From the NCBI GenBank assembly GCA_903825285.1, contig CAIJZY010000024.1:1-64000 (forward strand): DNA of 64,000 nucleotides, written 5' to 3'. This DNA is from an uncultured Opitutia bacterium (GTDB taxonomy: Bacteria > Verrucomicrobiota > Verrucomicrobiia > Opitutales > Opitutaceae). A program made the position numbers and the translations under genes. This document shows positions 41,482 to 51,166 of the stretch, in pieces. Within the stretch, counting starts at the first letter, position 1. Each line of letters begins with the position of its first letter. The notes below the pieces were generated by a model that was given only the letters and a program-made list of their open reading frames with translations, did not search any database and had not been told where the DNA came from.

Positions 41482-42635
41482 AACCGAGTCCCTCCCTGCC
41501 CTCGATGATCGGCGCCTACGGCCCGTGGGCCGCGGGACTGCTGCCCGCCACGCCCGGGCCGCTCTCGCTGCAGGCGTGCCCGCCGGCGGAATTCGCCGCG
41601 CGCCGCGCCGCCGCCCGCGCGCGGGTCGAGGCCTGCATGGCGCCACCCCCGCGTCCCGGCGCGGCGAAACCCGAGGTCCGCCGCCGCCTCGTCCATGACG
41701 GCCTCGCCATCGAGGAACTCGCCTGGCAGCTCCCCTACGGCCCGCCGACCGAGGCGTGGGTGCTCAAGCCCGCCGGCGCCACCGGCCGTCTGCCCGGCAT
41801 CCTCGCGATGCACGACCACGGGCGCTTCAAGTTTTTCGGCAAGGAGAAGGTCGCCCAGATCGGCCCCGCGGTGCATCCGCTGGTGGTCGAGCACCGCGCC
41901 GGGGCCTACGAAGGCCTCGCGTGGGTGAACGAGCTCGCGCGCCGCGGCCATGTCGTGCTCGTGGCCGATGCGTTCGCGTTTGGCTCCCGCCGCGTGCGCC
42001 TGACCGACGTGCCGCCCGAGCTGCGCGGCGTCATTGCCGACGACACCGGCGACACGCCCGCGACCATCACCGCCTACAACGACTGGGCCGCCGACCATGA
42101 ATCGGTGATGGCGAAGTCCCTGCTCAGCGCCGGCACCACCTGGCCCGGGGTGTTCGTAAACGAGGACCGCGTGGCGCTCGACGTCCTCTGCGCGCGGCCC
42201 GACGTCGATCCCGACCGCATCGGCTGCGCCGGCCTCTCCGGCGGCGGGCTGCGCGTGGGCTTCCTCGCCGGCCTCGACGACCGCATCCGCGCCGCCGTGT
42301 GCGTGGGCATGATGACGACCTGGCGCGACTTCCTGCTCCAGAAAAGCTACACGCACACCTGGATGTGCTTCGTGCCGCACCTCCCCCGTGACCTCGACTT
42401 TCCGGAGATCGCCGGCCTGCGCGCGCCGCGACCGCTGCTTGTGATGAACACCCGCGAGGACGCGCTCTTCTCCCTCGACGAGATGCAGCGCGCTGCGGCC
42501 GTGCTCGCGCAGGTCTACGCGGCGGCAGGCGCCCCGGAGAAGTTTTCCTGCGCGTGGCATCCCGGCCACCACCAGTTCAACCGCGCGATGCAGGCCGAGG
42601 CCTTCGCCTGGCTGGAGCGCTGGCTCGCCGTTTAG
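41478..42635 (+). CDS. Alpha/beta hydrolase (dienelactone hydrolase/acetyl esterase type)
   Basis: A 385-residue hydrolase. The triad is visible: Ser in GCAGLSGGGLRVG, Asp in LVMNTREDALF, and His in AWHPGHHQFN. PGILAMHDHGRFKFFGKEK gives the oxyanion-hole region. No signal peptide is seen, so it is cytoplasmic. The ATGA overlap with nagA suggests a role in deacylating imported amino-sugar or glycan fragments, for example O-acetyl groups; this is inference. It is convergent with the symporter gene with only 12 bp between stops. Confidence 0.83.
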   Translation: MKPSPSLPSMIGAYGPWAAGLLPATPGPLSLQACPPAEFAARRAAARARVEACMAPPPRPGAAKPEVRRRLVHDGLAIEELAWQLPYGPPTEAWVLKPAGATGRLPGILAMHDHGRFKFFGKEKVAQIGPAVHPLVVEHRAGAYEGLAWVNELARRGHVVLVADAFAFGSRRVRLTDVPPELRGVIADDTGDTPATITAYNDWAADHESVMAKSLLSAGTTWPGVFVNEDRVALDVLCARPDVDPDRIGCAGLSGGGLRVGFLAGLDDRIRAAVCVGMMTTWRDFLLQKSYTHTWMCFVPHLPRDLDFPEIAGLRAPRPLLVMNTREDALFSLDEMQRAAAVLAQVYAAAGAPEKFSCAWHPGHHQFNRAMQAEAFAWLERWLAV

Positions 42636-42647
42636 GCGAAGCCGGCG

Positions 42648-44762
42648 TCACTTGACCCGCGGCACCGGGTTGGGCAGCGGCGCCGGCCTCCGGGCCACCA
42701 TGCCGTCGTCCGAGTCCTCGCTGCGCACGGAGTTCAGCGAAATGAAGAGCCGCCGCAGGTCGATGATCATGCCCCAGGAAAGCCAGACCGTGGTGATCAG
42801 GCCGATCACTAGCGGCAGCAGGATCAGGTAGAACCACCAGAGGCCCGACCACGCCGCGAGCGACCAGCGCGCCACTACCATGTTCCAGGTCGTCACCCCG
42901 GTGAAGATCACGAACGACGCCGCGGTCCAGGCGAACAGGCAGCCGGAGATCCACTTGTCGCCGCGCGTGAAGTGCCGGTCCCAGCCAAGCACGCGGACGA
43001 CCCAGTGGCGCTGTGCCCCGTCGTAGACCGACGCGGCCTGGTCCGTGCTCACCGCGTAGGGCCCGCGCCGCAGCAGCTGCTCCATGTTGAACGGCGCGCG
43101 GCAGGTGAGCAGCGAGACGACGATGTAGGCCGCGATGGCGACGAGCACGGAGACGAAGGCGATCTCCCGGCCGTTCATGACGTGGCCCCACGGGAGCGTG
43201 ATGAGTCGCAGCCAGAAGGCGCGGCCCGCCGCGTCGCCGGCCCGCCCACAGTAGGCGGCCAGCTGCTGCACGCCCATGCCGAGGATGGGCGTGAGCGCGC
43301 CCGTGAGCATCGCGGCCCACGCGCCGGCGTTGGTGCCGCGCTTCCAGTAGAGGCCGCCGATGATCACCGCGCCCGCGCCGCCGCCGAAGATTGCGCCCGT
43401 GATGCCGAAGAAGAGGACGATCGCGTCGGTCTGCCGGAACAGCAGGCTGAAGAGGAACGCGAAGATCGCCACGCCGGCGATCGCCCAGCGCAGCAGCCGG
43501 ATGTGTTGCACCGGCGTGAACGGCGTCCGGCGGAAGGGCATGACGACATCCTGCAGGAAGATGCTGCCCCACGAGTGGAGGTAGGAGCCGTCGCAGGCCA
43601 GCATCGCGAAGAGCATGATCGCGGCAAAGCAGCCCTTGATCCCGGGCGGCAGCACGTGGCCGAGCGTCACGGGCACCAGCATCTGCGAACGGATCTGCGG
43701 CTGGTCGATCCGGTTCACGTCGGCCAGGATCGCGCCGGCCTGGTCGCGGTACTCCGGGGCGCGGAGCACCGTGAGCGCGCACAGCCCGAGCAGCGTGATC
43801 ATCACCGAGCGCGCGAACACGCGCCAGTTGCCGAGGATGTTGCCCATCTTGGCCTCGTGCGGGTTGGCGGCCGAGCAGTTGAAGGCCTGGTTCCCCTGCC
43901 AGGCCATGTAGAGGTACGTGAGCAGGAAGGCGCCGATCAGCACGTACCAGATGTTGAAGTCCTCCGTCGCGCTCGGGGAGTCGAACGGGTCCACCAGCCA
44001 GTTGCCCGACGAACCCGCGGGCGCCGCGTAGATCAGCTGGCCGCCGGGGTCGCGCAGCCCGATCGCGCCGCCGCCGGCCGAGAGCGCGCGGAAGATGCCG
44101 GTCCAGTCGAACTTCAGCAGCAGCGCCACGGCGACGATCAGGTAGAGCACGCCGGAGATCAGGCCCTCCACCGCATCCGTCACCATGATGGTCAGCTGCC
44201 CGCCGACCAGCGCCGTCGCCAGCGCCGCGCCGAGCAGGCCGACCATCAAAAGGCCGAAGGTCGGCACCGTCTGGCCGAGGATGATGACCTGCTGCGGCAG
44301 GCCGATGTAGTTGACGAAGAAGCGGGCGCTGACCGCCGGGAAGATGGCGAAGTTGATCAGGCCGGAAAAGAAGCACAGCGAGCCGGCGAGGATCCGGAAG
44401 CCGCGGCTGTACCGGACCTCGAACAGCTGGGCCAGGGTCAGGGCGCGCGTCTCGCGGTAGCGGTAGATGATGAAGCCGGACAGCGCCAGGAACAGCATGA
44501 TGGCGCCGCTCGGGCCCAGCACGATCTCCCACCAGGTGACGGTGACGCCGGAGCGCAGCATGATCTCGAAGTACATGATGGCCGTGATCGCGCCGAAGGC
44601 GGCTGTGCCCGCCGAGGTGGCCACGAGGTAGCGGCCCGCCGTGCGCCGGGCCGAGAGGAAATCCGCGACTGAGCGCATGTGGCGCTGCGTGCGCCACGCG
44701 ATCACCACGACCACCATCAGCGGCAGCGCGACGATGGCCCAGTCGAGCGGCGTCATGCGCAT
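42648..44762 (-). CDS. Sodium:solute symporter (SSS family)
   Basis: A 704-residue integral membrane transporter with about 13-15 hydrophobic segments, longer than the 500-550 of simple SSS proteins owing to hydrophilic insertions and a C-terminal extension. FLSARRTAGRYLVATSAGTAAFG is the typical first-helix region, and YRYRETRALTLAQLFEVRYSRGFR is the conserved loop after the third segment. It imports a sugar or organic solute with sodium. The start is taken at 44762 (MRMTPLDWAIVALP). Substrate unknown; it lies next to the nag genes but is transcribed towards them. Confidence 0.9.
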   Translation of the reverse strand: MRMTPLDWAIVALPLMVVVVIAWRTQRHMRSVADFLSARRTAGRYLVATSAGTAAFGAITAIMYFEIMLRSGVTVTWWEIVLGPSGAIMLFLALSGFIIYRYRETRALTLAQLFEVRYSRGFRILAGSLCFFSGLINFAIFPAVSARFFVNYIGLPQQVIILGQTVPTFGLLMVGLLGAALATALVGGQLTIMVTDAVEGLISGVLYLIVAVALLLKFDWTGIFRALSAGGGAIGLRDPGGQLIYAAPAGSSGNWLVDPFDSPSATEDFNIWYVLIGAFLLTYLYMAWQGNQAFNCSAANPHEAKMGNILGNWRVFARSVMITLLGLCALTVLRAPEYRDQAGAILADVNRIDQPQIRSQMLVPVTLGHVLPPGIKGCFAAIMLFAMLACDGSYLHSWGSIFLQDVVMPFRRTPFTPVQHIRLLRWAIAGVAIFAFLFSLLFRQTDAIVLFFGITGAIFGGGAGAVIIGGLYWKRGTNAGAWAAMLTGALTPILGMGVQQLAAYCGRAGDAAGRAFWLRLITLPWGHVMNGREIAFVSVLVAIAAYIVVSLLTCRAPFNMEQLLRRGPYAVSTDQAASVYDGAQRHWVVRVLGWDRHFTRGDKWISGCLFAWTAASFVIFTGVTTWNMVVARWSLAAWSGLWWFYLILLPLVIGLITTVWLSWGMIIDLRRLFISLNSVRSEDSDDGMVARRPAPLPNPVPRVK

Positions 44763-44919
44763 GCCGACACCCTGCCCTTCCAACCCAAATGGGGCGGGAG
44801 ACAAATCCAATGGAGCGCGGGGCGGGGCGGCACTTGGCTTGGTCCGCCGCCGGAATGACTCCAGCGGCGAGCCAAGGCTCGGGCAATTACCGACCGTTGT
44901 CCATCACTGTCGCCCGCGC

Positions 44920-47559
44920 TCAGTCCTTGAGGCTCTTCCCCGGGAAGGTGGCGAGGTAGGCCTCGATGTGCGCCTGCTCCTTCGCGCGCATCCGCTGCCG
45001 GACCGTCATGCGCTCGGAGGACTTGGTGATGTTGACCTCCGCGTATTCCGTGCGACGGCCAGGAGCCAGGAGGAAGTCGCGGAGCTGGTTGAACAGCTCG
45101 GGCGTGCCCGCCGCGGCGACGCCGATGAGCCGGTCCGTGTACTCCGGCGGGGCCTTGGCCCGGATTTCGTCGAAGTGCTTCATCACCCAGTTCGTGGCCA
45201 GCTCGCTGTGGTCGGGGTCGCCGGCCGTGCGGAGGGTGATCATGAGGAACTCGGTCGAGTTGAGCGCCGGGGTCAGCGAAAAGTCCATGGCCTGCGTCGC
45301 AATCGCCGGGTCGTGGAAGCCGGCGAGCGCGCCGATGACCACGGTGCGGACCAGCGGGCTGCGCGTCTTCTGCAGCGTGGCCGTCAGCGCGGCAAAGAAG
45401 GCCGCGTCGCCATGATAGGCCGTGACGCCGAGGACCTCCGCGCGCAGCGCCGGGCCGACCTTGCGCGGGTCCTCCAGGAACAGCGCGGCCTGGCGGCGGC
45501 ACTCCGCCACCACGTCCGGATCACCCACGCTGTGGCCGAGGGCCGAGTAGAGCGCGCTGCGCAGCGGCTCGTTGGTGGGCGGCTCGCCCGCGACCGGGCG
45601 GAGGCCGATGCGGTCCAGCGCCGGGCGGAGCATGGCCTCCATGTAGGCGCGGTACGCCGGCATCGAGCGCGGCGTGACGTACGTCCCGCGGAGCTCGGAG
45701 GCCATGGCGATCACGCTGGCGCTGACATCCGGGTCGGTGTCGCCGCCGAAGGTCGTCACGTAGGCGAGGTAATCCGTCCCGTCCATCTCGCCGGCGGTGA
45801 AGAGCGCCGAGGCGTTGTCGAGCAGGCCGATGCGCTCGATGGGCTTGAGCGCGGCGGCATGCCGCACCAGGCGGGCGTTGAGCGCCGGCGCCAGGCTCCA
45901 CCGGTAGTAGCCGGCCTCGTCGGCGTTGGGATAAATCCAGTCGGCCGTGTCCAGGCCGGGCACCGCGAAGACCTGCGTCTGCTCCTTGAGCAGGAGGCGA
46001 GTGCGGTGGACCTGGCCGCCCTGTCCCCAGACGACCACGAGCGGGACCTGCCAGTGCCCGGCGAGCTGCGGGTCGCCGAGGTTGTGGAACCGTCGCTGCG
46101 AGATCCGCAGCTGGCCGTCGGGCTCGAAGGCGAGCGAGACGATGGGCACGCCGGGCTGCTCGACGTAGGGCGTCAGGAGCGCCGTGATGTCATCCCCCGA
46201 GGTGGCGCTGAACGCCGCCCAGAGGTCGTTGGCGACGGTGTTGCCCCAGCTGTGCTGCAGGAAATAGGTGCGCATCGCCGCGCGGAACTGCGCCGGCCCG
46301 ATCCAGTTCTCGACCATGCCGAGGATGCCCTTGCCCTTGCTGTAGGTGAGCTCGTCGGCGAGCTGGGCGAGGTCCGTGCTGGCCGTGACCTTGCGGCGGA
46401 TGGCCGTGATGGACGGCAGCGCGTCGCTGCGCATCGCGCCGCGGATCTCGCGCGTCTGCTGGATCTGGATGCGGAACTCGGGGAACTGGTGCTCGACGAT
46501 GCGGGCGCACATCCAGTCCGCGAACGACTCGTTCAGCCACAGGTCGTCCCACCAGGCCATGGTGACGAGGTCGCCGAACCACATGTGGGCCATCTCGTGG
46601 GCCATCACGTTGGCCAGGCGCCGGCGCTGGCTGAAGGAGGGACGCTCCGGGTCCTGGAGCAGCAGCCGGTCGGTGTACGTGATGAACCCGGCGTTCTCCA
46701 TCGCGCCGTAGACATATTCCGGCACCGCGATCTGATCGAGTTTGGCGTAGGGATACGGAATCCCGAAATACTCCTCCAGCCGCGAGAGCAGCGGCGGGGC
46801 GAGGCGGGCCGCCTCGGCGCCGAGCGCGGCCTGGCCGCGCGGCGTGACAATCCGGCCAGGCACCGGAAGTCCGGGGACCGGCACATATTCAAAGGGTCCG
46901 ACGGCCAGCGCCACGAGGTAGCTCGGCATCGGCGGCGTGCGCCCGAAGATGATCGTGCGCCACTGCGCGTCCTTGCTCTCGTTGGCCACGGCCGCGTTCG
47001 AGACCGCCTCCAGCCCGACCGGGATCTTCAGGGTGAGCTGCCAGTTGATCTTGAACGAGGGCTCGTCCCAGCACGGGAAGCCCTTGCGCGCATGCCGGTC
47101 CTCAAACTGCGTGAAGAGATAGGGGTCGTGGTTGCTGACCGTCTTGTAGATCCCGAGTCCGTCGTGCTGGTAGTGGGCGGAAAACTCCAGCGTGAGCCGG
47201 TAGTTGCCGATCCCCAGCGGCGCCGGCGCCGTGAGCGCGACGAGCCCCTGCTCCGCGTTGACCATCTGCACCGTGAAGGTGGTGCTCACGCCGTCGCCCG
47301 AGACCGCGATGGCCGAGGAGATCACCGGGCCCTGCGCGTGCAGGCGGATCGTGCTGAACGGGCTCGAGGCCACGAGGTCCACCAGCACGCGGCCGGTGTA
47401 GTCATCGCGGGCCGGGTCGAGCGTGAGCTCCACGTTCTCCGAGAGCGGCAGGACGTCGCGGGTGAGTCGGAGCGGATCGGGCGCCTCAGCCGCGCCGAGC
47501 GTCAGCGCGGAAAAACACAGCACAAGCAGTCGGAGCAGCTGGCGGGGTTGGGTATGCAT
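44920..47559 (-). CDS. M1 family aminopeptidase, exported
   Basis: An 879-residue zinc metallopeptidase. A signal peptide leads (RQLLRLLVLCFSALTLGAAEA). The exopeptidase motif GAMEN is at residues 285-289, the zinc site HEMAH at 321-325 with E344 in WLNESFADW as third ligand, and the catalytic Glu is E322. The C-terminal ERAP1-like helical domain extends from about residue 520. The ATG at 47559 fits the signal peptide; the frame continues upstream without coding character. It removes N-terminal residues from peptides in the periplasm. It is divergent from the gene at 47681. Confidence 0.94.
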   Translation of the reverse strand: MHTQPRQLLRLLVLCFSALTLGAAEAPDPLRLTRDVLPLSENVELTLDPARDDYTGRVLVDLVASSPFSTIRLHAQGPVISSAIAVSGDGVSTTFTVQMVNAEQGLVALTAPAPLGIGNYRLTLEFSAHYQHDGLGIYKTVSNHDPYLFTQFEDRHARKGFPCWDEPSFKINWQLTLKIPVGLEAVSNAAVANESKDAQWRTIIFGRTPPMPSYLVALAVGPFEYVPVPGLPVPGRIVTPRGQAALGAEAARLAPPLLSRLEEYFGIPYPYAKLDQIAVPEYVYGAMENAGFITYTDRLLLQDPERPSFSQRRRLANVMAHEMAHMWFGDLVTMAWWDDLWLNESFADWMCARIVEHQFPEFRIQIQQTREIRGAMRSDALPSITAIRRKVTASTDLAQLADELTYSKGKGILGMVENWIGPAQFRAAMRTYFLQHSWGNTVANDLWAAFSATSGDDITALLTPYVEQPGVPIVSLAFEPDGQLRISQRRFHNLGDPQLAGHWQVPLVVVWGQGGQVHRTRLLLKEQTQVFAVPGLDTADWIYPNADEAGYYRWSLAPALNARLVRHAAALKPIERIGLLDNASALFTAGEMDGTDYLAYVTTFGGDTDPDVSASVIAMASELRGTYVTPRSMPAYRAYMEAMLRPALDRIGLRPVAGEPPTNEPLRSALYSALGHSVGDPDVVAECRRQAALFLEDPRKVGPALRAEVLGVTAYHGDAAFFAALTATLQKTRSPLVRTVVIGALAGFHDPAIATQAMDFSLTPALNSTEFLMITLRTAGDPDHSELATNWVMKHFDEIRAKAPPEYTDRLIGVAAAGTPELFNQLRDFLLAPGRRTEYAEVNITKSSERMTVRQRMRAKEQAHIEAYLATFPGKSLKD

Positions 47560-47680
47560 TCCGGGGATGACAGGTGGTTCGCCGGGGGGTTGGCAAGAGT
47601 GGAGCGTCGCCGGGGATTGGCTCGATTTCACAGGTGAACGGGTGTCTCGTACTGCTGCCCCGACTACGCGCGCCAATCTG

Positions 47681-48448
47681 ATGAACCAGAAACCTTTCCC
47701 GGCCGTCCCTTCCTGCCTCGTGCGCCCGGCCGTGGCGGCAGGGCTGGTGGCCGCGGCGCTGCTCCTCCCCGTCTCGCCCGCCCGCGCGGACGAGCGGGCC
47801 ATGTTGCTCGCGGTGGACCTGACCCGCGAGGGGCGCCAGGTCGCGCCGCCCACGCCGGAGCATCCGGCCTACTACGTGCCGGTTTTCCTCGGCTACCACG
47901 AGCGCGGCCTGCAGGCCCAGCATTTCCAGCGGAAGCCCGCGGACGAGGGCCAGATCCAGCGGCAGCTCGTCGGGATGCTGGCCAAGCAGGGCTACCTGCT
48001 CGCCTCGCATGAGCACCCGCCCACCCTGACGATCGCGTTCGAGTGGGGCACGATCTCGCCGGTCTACGACCCGACGCGGCGCGTGATCAACGCCGCCGAG
48101 ATCCGCACCTGCGTGCTGGGCGCCACGCTGTGGGATGTGTCCACCGCCCACGGCGCCTTCACCCAGGAGATGCTGAGCCTCTCCGCCCGCCACTACCTGC
48201 TGATCACCGCGTTCGCCTACCAGCGCCAGGCGGTCAGGGAGGACGTCATGCTCTGGCGCGCCCACGCCACGACCGACGCGTGGGGCAACTACCTCGACGA
48301 GGTGATCGAGCCCCTGATCATGACCGCCCGCCCCGGGCTGGGCCGCGAGACCAAGCCGGACATGCACTGGCACGAGCGGCCGGGCCGCGTCATCATCGGC
48401 GAACCCGTGGTCACCGATCCCCCGACCGGGCCGGCCCAGCCGAAGTGA
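47681..48448 (+). CDS. Exported protein of unknown function
   Basis: A 255-residue protein with a signal peptide (LVRPAVAAGLVAAALLLPVSPARA). The mature part is mixed alpha/beta with PAYYVPVFLGYHERGLQAQHF, TLTIAFEWGTISPVYDPTRR and HYLLITAFAYQRQA. No family recognised. It is preceded by the divergent M1 aminopeptidase gene and followed 124 bp later by a methyltransferase gene. Confidence 0.75.
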   Translation: MNQKPFPAVPSCLVRPAVAAGLVAAALLLPVSPARADERAMLLAVDLTREGRQVAPPTPEHPAYYVPVFLGYHERGLQAQHFQRKPADEGQIQRQLVGMLAKQGYLLASHEHPPTLTIAFEWGTISPVYDPTRRVINAAEIRTCVLGATLWDVSTAHGAFTQEMLSLSARHYLLITAFAYQRQAVREDVMLWRAHATTDAWGNYLDEVIEPLIMTARPGLGRETKPDMHWHERPGRVIIGEPVVTDPPTGPAQPK

Positions 48449-48572
48449 GCCGCGGCCGCGCGCCGGGCGCGCAGAAACCAAAGTCGCGGGCGGAGTCAAC
48501 CCGGCGCTGCAACGATCCGTGCAAAGTCCGGCGTGACTCCCACCCCGCGGACGGTAATTCTCCGCGTTTCGC

Positions 48573-49289
48573 GTGAATTTCTACCGCAAGAGCTACCTGC
48601 AGCCCAGGGAACTGGAATTTCTCGCCCGCTACGACGAGGCGATCCTGAGCCGGCTCGGCGCGAGCTATCCGTTTCCCGTGCGCATGCGCGACTGGGAGCT
48701 GTGCCAGGTGCTGCAGGCCATCGAGACCGTGCCGACCGACAGCCGCATCCTCGACACCGGGGCGTTCAACACCTACCTCGGCCTGTACGTGAGCCGGACG
48801 CACTCCCGCATCACGGTTTCCGACCTCCTCCGGGCGCGCGCCTGGAAAAGCCTGCTGCGCCGCCTCGGCCTGGCGCCGGCGAAGCCGACCGAGGCGGGCT
48901 ACCTGACCTGGGTGCGGGCGATGCGTCGCCTCGGCCTGGAGGTCATCAACCTCGACCTCACCCGCATCGGGTTTCCCGACCACACCTTTGACTGCATCGT
49001 CTCCCTCTCGGTGATCGAGCACATCCCCGCGGTGGAGCAGGCCCTCGCGGAAATGTACCGCACACTCGCGCCCGGCGGACGCATCCTCCTCACCACCGAC
49101 TGCGCGCAGACCGCGCGGCCGTTCGCGCACGGCGTGCGCTACTTCAGCCTCGAGGAACTGGACCGGCTGTTCGCCGGCTACCCCATCACCTCGCCGCGCA
49201 ACCGCCCGGATTTCTCCCCGGAGAACTGGTGCTACGGCGGCAAGGAGCCGGTCGTCACCTGCTTCATCGAGATCACGAAGCCGCGCTGA
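48573..49289 (+). CDS. Class I SAM-dependent methyltransferase
   Basis: A 238-residue protein with a Rossmann-like SAM domain. Motif I is altered to ILDTGAFNTYLGLYVS (the usual GxGxG is GAFNTYLG), and post-I motifs are HSRITVSDLL and FDCIVSLSVIEHIPAVEQAL, followed by MYRTLAPGGRILLTTDCAQ, which is the Methyltransf_11 pattern. It starts with GTG. It ends 17 bp inside the 3' end of the convergent glycosidase gene. Substrate unknown. Confidence 0.85.
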   Translation: MNFYRKSYLQPRELEFLARYDEAILSRLGASYPFPVRMRDWELCQVLQAIETVPTDSRILDTGAFNTYLGLYVSRTHSRITVSDLLRARAWKSLLRRLGLAPAKPTEAGYLTWVRAMRRLGLEVINLDLTRIGFPDHTFDCIVSLSVIEHIPAVEQALAEMYRTLAPGGRILLTTDCAQTARPFAHGVRYFSLEELDRLFAGYPITSPRNRPDFSPENWCYGGKEPVVTCFIEITKPR

Positions 49290-50478
49290 GTTTTTTCCAC
49301 GCGGCGTAGGGCAGGCAGGCGGAGGAGAGGTTGTTGGCGACGCGCGCGTAGCCATCGGGCCCGATGCATTCCCAGATGCCGTGGGCCTCAAAATCGGCGG
49401 CGAGCTCGCGCAGCAAGGCGAGGCCCGCCCCGGGAGCGGCCAGCTCGAGCATCTCCGCCATCCAGCCCGAGGCCGTGCCCCAGTACGGGCCGTTTTGAAA
49501 GGTCCCCGGCTCGGTCCACTCCGCGACCACCACGCGGCGCTGCCAGAACTCCGGCAGCAGGAGGTGCCGCACCTGGCCGCGGAGGAGAAAGCGCTCGCGC
49601 CCGGCCCGCAGCGTGGCGGCGACCAGGCGGTGCCGGGCCGGGTCCAGCGCGCCGATCACCCCCGCGTAGGCCGAGCCCCACACGTCGGCCTGGCGACAGT
49701 CCGCCGAACCGGCCAGGTACAGCCCGTGCTCGGGCGACCAGAGGTGCTCGAGGCTCGCGCGGATGCGCGCCGCCTCGGCGGTGTAACGCTCGGCCGGCTC
49801 GCGCTGACCGAGCCGGTCCGCCAGCTCGGCCAGGATTCCCGCGGCCTCGAAGCGCAGCAGCGAGCAGAAGAAATGGCGTCCCGTGATCGCGATGGTGTCC
49901 GTGAAGCCGTACGCGGTGTGCGGATGCGCGGGGTCAATCCACACCAGCCCCGTCGACGCCTCCACCGGCACGGTGGCGAAGGTGCGCTCCAGCACGGGGA
50001 AAATCTCCGCGAGCCAGGCCGTGTCGCCGCCGTGGCGCAGGTAGGCGCGCGCGAGCTTGGCGAAGAACAAGGGGGCGTCCGTCACGGGACGCCCGCCATG
50101 GCAGACATAGAACACCTCACCGTCGTTGCCGATGCGCTCCGGGCAAAGTCCCTCGGGCGACACGCGGGCCGCGAACAGCGCGAGGATGGCGCGCACGTGC
50201 TCGGGCGGGATGAACTCCGGCGCGGACTCCGCCATGTAGGTGAAGTCGCGCAGGTACAGCGCCGGGTACTCCGCGCCAAAGGCGGCCGGGGTGTAGGCGG
50301 TGACGCCGAGCGGATGAGCGCAGCGCGCGTTCGCAATCAGCCCGGCGACGCGGCCCTGGAGCTTGGCGAACAACGGATCCAGTTCGCGCTTCGCCGCAGC
50401 GGTGGTGGGTGAGGTCACAGGGAAGGCTGTTGATAACTGCGCCCGGACGTGAATCGAGGCGAATTCCCCGGATCTCAT
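49273..50478 (-). CDS. Alpha/alpha-toroid glycosidase-like protein
   Basis: A 401-residue protein resembling GH63/glycogen-debranching-like (six-hairpin) enzymes: LYLRDFTYMAESAPEFIPPEH, HGLYLAGSADCRQADVWGSAY and EWTEPGTFQNGPYWGTASGWM carry acidic residues typical of such sites. No signal peptide. The open frame extends to 50613, but that stretch overlaps the tmRNA terminator, so the ATG at 50478 or a GTG at 50418 is the real start. The 3' end overlaps the convergent methyltransferase gene by 17 bp. Confidence 0.75.
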   Translation of the reverse strand: MRSGEFASIHVRAQLSTAFPVTSPTTAAAKRELDPLFAKLQGRVAGLIANARCAHPLGVTAYTPAAFGAEYPALYLRDFTYMAESAPEFIPPEHVRAILALFAARVSPEGLCPERIGNDGEVFYVCHGGRPVTDAPLFFAKLARAYLRHGGDTAWLAEIFPVLERTFATVPVEASTGLVWIDPAHPHTAYGFTDTIAITGRHFFCSLLRFEAAGILAELADRLGQREPAERYTAEAARIRASLEHLWSPEHGLYLAGSADCRQADVWGSAYAGVIGALDPARHRLVAATLRAGRERFLLRGQVRHLLLPEFWQRRVVVAEWTEPGTFQNGPYWGTASGWMAEMLELAAPGAGLALLRELAADFEAHGIWECIGPDGYARVANNLSSACLPYAAWKKLSAAS

Positions 50479-50538
50479 GTCGCCATTGCTCACGGCTTGG
50501 CACATGCCGCGAGAGTTGGCGGGCCTGACCTGGGGCAC

Positions 50539-50566
50539 AAAAAAGCCGGCTCTTGCGAGCCGGCTT
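50539..50566 (-). terminator. Intrinsic terminator of the tmRNA gene
   Basis: On the minus strand a 10 bp stem AAGCCGGCTC/GAGCCGGCTT with loop GCAA is followed by six T residues. It ends the ssrA transcript 57 bases downstream of the mature 3' end. Confidence 0.85.
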
Positions 50567-50622
50567 GGAAGCCCGCCGTCGCCCGTTGGGCTATGGCGGG
50601 GCATTCTATTCATTGAAAAGAA

Positions 50623-50974
50623 TGGAGGTGGCGGGAGTTGAACCCGCGTCCCCCTGACCTTTGCGCACCGCGTCTACCATGCATAGCGTGAGTTTAATCT
50701 CGCCGAGGCCAAGCGATCACGCGCGCTAAGGCCCCAGCCAGTCCCCGGATGAAGATACGGCGCGCACACCGCGGACGGCTCCGCGCGCTATGCCTGCTGT
50801 CGACGTTCGTTCCGGCTAGCAGGTGTCGCCGGGCAAACGTGGGTGCTTAATTAAGCAGCCAGGGGCATTTCTTCGTAGTTGCCTATTATTTTTTTGAAGG
50901 AGGATTTACGAGAAACCTTCATTCTCGGCAGGCAGCGGCGCACTCCAACCAAGGGTAGAATCCGGAACACCCCC
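50623..50974 (-). ncRNA. ssrA: Transfer-messenger RNA (tmRNA)
   Basis: About 352 nt. The 5' end GGGGGTG (from 50974) pairs with CACCTCC (50630-50624) as acceptor stem, with one G-U pair, and discriminator A at 50623. The T-arm GGGTTCAACTCCC and 5' GTTCCGGATTCTACCC match the family. CCA is not encoded. The tag reading frame ends at TAA (50851-50853) and reads NYEEMPLAA, with resume codon probably GGC (50883-50881). It rescues stalled ribosomes and marks their products for proteolysis by the LAA end. Confidence 0.95.
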
Positions 50975-51166
50975 AAAAATGAGGCAATGTGACTGGAACG
51001 AGTGCGTGCCAATCAAAGAACGGGAGGGGCAATGTGCGCCTTTCCCCCCGGAATACAAGCCCAGCGTCCCAGCCCGGCCCATCATGGGGAAATCAGGGAA
51101 TCAGGATCCTGCCCCCTCTGACGGGGGATTGTTTCCCGCCTTCCTGAGTTCCACGTAAAAAGTTTC

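Noticed and set aside
44641-47637. Long plus-strand open frame opposite the M1 aminopeptidase gene
   Set aside because: The minus strand encodes a complete M1 peptidase with signal peptide and zinc site; the opposite frame is Arg/His/Val-rich without motifs.
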